This document shows, piece by piece, positions 5,544-6,439 of a stretch of 6,439 bases of DNA. Source of the DNA: UBA10649 sp044233495 (GTDB lineage: Bacteria; Actinomycetota; Actinomycetes; S36-B12); assembly GCA_044233495.1 (NCBI GenBank), contig JBIIJX010000149.1, positions 1 through 6,439 on the forward strand, given 5' to 3'. The position numbers and the translations under genes are program-made. Each line of letters starts with the position of its first letter. Positions within the stretch are counted from its first letter, which is position 1. The notes beneath the pieces were generated by a model. It saw nothing but the letters and a program-made list of their open reading frames with translations, did not search any database and had not been told where the DNA came from.

Positions 5544-5570
5544 CTGACCACCCTGGCCGGGTCGTAGGGT
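5544..5570 (+). promoter_or_regulatory. Candidate promoter for the exonuclease gene
   Basis: CTGACC (5544-5549, 4 of 6 matches to TTGACA) and TAGGGT (5565-5570, fits TANNNT) are separated by 15 nt, shorter than ideal. Transcription would begin near 5577, leaving a leader of about 26 nt that contains GAGGA at 5588-5592, 10 nt before the ATG. Confidence 0.4.
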
Positions 5571-5602
5571 CGGGGCAGCATCAAGCCGAGGACGGGGACC
5601 AC

Positions 5603-6439
5603 ATGCGCATCGTGCACGCTGCGGACATCCACCTGGACAGCCCGCTGCGCAGCCACGACCGCTACGGCATGAGCACCGCCGCAGAGCTCCGCGGTGCGAC
5701 GAGGCGGGCACTCGAGAACCTCGTGCATCGGTGCATTGAGTGGGGGGCTGACCTTCTCGTCATCGCGGGCGACCTGTACGACGGCACGTGGAACGACTAC
5801 GGGACGGGTCTGTTCTTCACCCAGCAGATGGGTGCACTGCGAGACGCCGGGATCCAGGTCGTCCTGGTGTCGGGCAATCACGACGCCGAGAGCGAGATCA
5901 CCGCGTCCCTCGTGCTCCCTCCCAACGTTCGGCGACTGGACGTGGTGGCACCCCAGAGCCTGGTGCTCGACGACCTCGGCTGCGTCGTTCACGGCCAGGG
6001 ATACGTGACTCGTGACATCACGGAGAACCTTGCGAAGGCGTATCCGTCGCGCATGCCTGGCCTGATCAACATCGGGATGCTCCACACGGCGGTCACGGGC
6101 GCCGAGGGCCATGCCCTGTACGCCCCGTGCACTCCGGCGCAACTGGCCGCCCTGCGCTACGACTACTTCGCCCTCGGCCACGTCCACACCCGTCAGATCG
6201 TGAACGACGGTGAGTTCCCCGCCTGGTTCAGCGGCAACCTCCAGGGCAGGACGATCCGCGAGACCGGGCCGAAGGGCGTTCTCATCGTCGACTTCGAGGA
6301 GGGCCAGCCACCGCGTGTCCAGTTCGCACCGGTCGACGTCATGCGATGGGAGGGCGTGGACGTCGACGTGACCGGGATGACGGATCTCGACGATGTCCTC
6401 GGTGCACTGCGCAGGAACGTGGCCGACACCGTCGCCCGA
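5603..6439 (+). CDS. YhaO-like DNA repair exonuclease, calcineurin-like metallophosphoesterase (3' partial)
   Basis: The first 279 residues are visible and the frame is open at the window edge. The metallophosphoesterase signature is complete and in order: ADIHLD (D8, H10), GDLYDG (D57), GNHD (N92, H93, D94), LHT (H161) and GHVH (H193, H195), the two-metal site of the Mre11/SbcD superfamily. The context words SPLR..DRY, RGATRRALENLV (30-41), HGQGY (130-134), LHTAVTGAEGHALYAPC and GNLQGRTIRETGPKG (211-225) are typical of the YhaO branch rather than of SbcD itself. These proteins are predicted DNA exo/endonucleases, commonly encoded next to a Rad50/SbcC-like AAA ATPase (YhaN type), which would lie past the right edge. 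After the active-site domain, from about residue 235, the start of the accessory capping region is visible. The ATG at 5603 opens directly into the first strand of the domain. The gene diverges from the propeller gene across 293 bp. Confidence 0.9.
   Translation, partial: MRIVHAADIHLDSPLRSHDRYGMSTAAELRGATRRALENLVHRCIEWGADLLVIAGDLYDGTWNDYGTGLFFTQQMGALRDAGIQVVLVSGNHDAESEITASLVLPPNVRRLDVVAPQSLVLDDLGCVVHGQGYVTRDITENLAKAYPSRMPGLINIGMLHTAVTGAEGHALYAPCTPAQLAALRYDYFALGHVHTRQIVNDGEFPAWFSGNLQGRTIRETGPKGVLIVDFEEGQPPRVQFAPVDVMRWEGVDVDVTGMTDLDDVLGALRRNVADTVAR

Noticed and set aside
5306..6187. A 293-codon minus-strand open frame crossing the intergenic region and the nuclease
   Set aside because: It spans a non-coding gap and is opposite the fully motif-bearing YhaO-like gene; no ribosome binding site or domain is seen.
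6193..6429. A 78-codon minus-strand open frame near the right edge
   Set aside because: It lies entirely antisense to the nuclease and has no start signal or recognisable content.
1..6439. Mobile element, CRISPR array, toxin-antitoxin pair, tRNA or riboswitch
   Set aside because: Reading both strands I saw no transposase or integrase motif, no regularly spaced repeats, no tRNA-like cloverleaf and no known riboswitch core.

Overview
The window is high-GC DNA (mostly G or C at third codon positions), very densely packed, with GTG as well as ATG starts and apparent leaderless promoters. Together with an actinobacterial-type DUF3159 membrane protein and an actinobacterial YhaO-like exonuclease, this points to a chromosomal segment of an actinomycete (Actinomycetota, perhaps Micrococcales-like). 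I cannot name the genus. I see no insertion sequence, phage gene, CRISPR array, rRNA or tRNA.

Layout, left to right. (1) 1-79, plus strand: the last 25 residues of an Fpg/Nei-family DNA glycosylase, essentially its zinc finger. (2) 67-789, minus strand: a DUF3159 membrane protein whose end overlaps the glycosylase gene. (3) 790-818: a 29-bp gap with two outward-facing -10-like boxes arranged symmetrically, apparently a bidirectional promoter giving leaderless mRNAs. (4) 819-2839, plus strand: a two-gene operon, a class I SAM-dependent methyltransferase followed with a 4-bp ATGA overlap by a class V aminotransferase (cysteine desulfurase-like fold) that lacks the usual catalytic cysteine. (5) 5309-2834, minus strand: a secreted beta-propeller protein, then after 81 bp a molybdopterin oxidoreductase of the sulfite oxidase/MsrP fold with an RR signal, then with a 17-bp overlap a four-helix cytochrome b of the formate dehydrogenase gamma type. 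(6) 5310-5602: the only long intergenic region, G-rich on the plus strand, with nested inverted repeats and a direct repeat. (7) 5603 to the window end, plus strand: the N-terminal 279 residues of a YhaO-like (Mre11/SbcD family) DNA repair exonuclease.

How the genes fit together: the Mo enzyme and cytochrome b almost certainly form one membrane-associated redox unit, with the cytochrome moving electrons between the quinone pool and the Mo centre. The pairing replaces the MsrQ-type partner with an FdnI-type one and has no iron-sulfur subunit next to it. The methyltransferase and aminotransferase are translationally coupled and probably act on one pathway, with unknown substrates. Two DNA repair genes, the glycosylase and the exonuclease, lie at the two edges, but nothing ties them to the middle.

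Most of this is recognisable family-level content. No complete, clearly new defence or mobile system is visible. The features most worth a second look are the exactly symmetric divergent promoter, the Mo/FdnI-type cytochrome pair, and the coupled methyltransferase/Cys-less aminotransferase pair.
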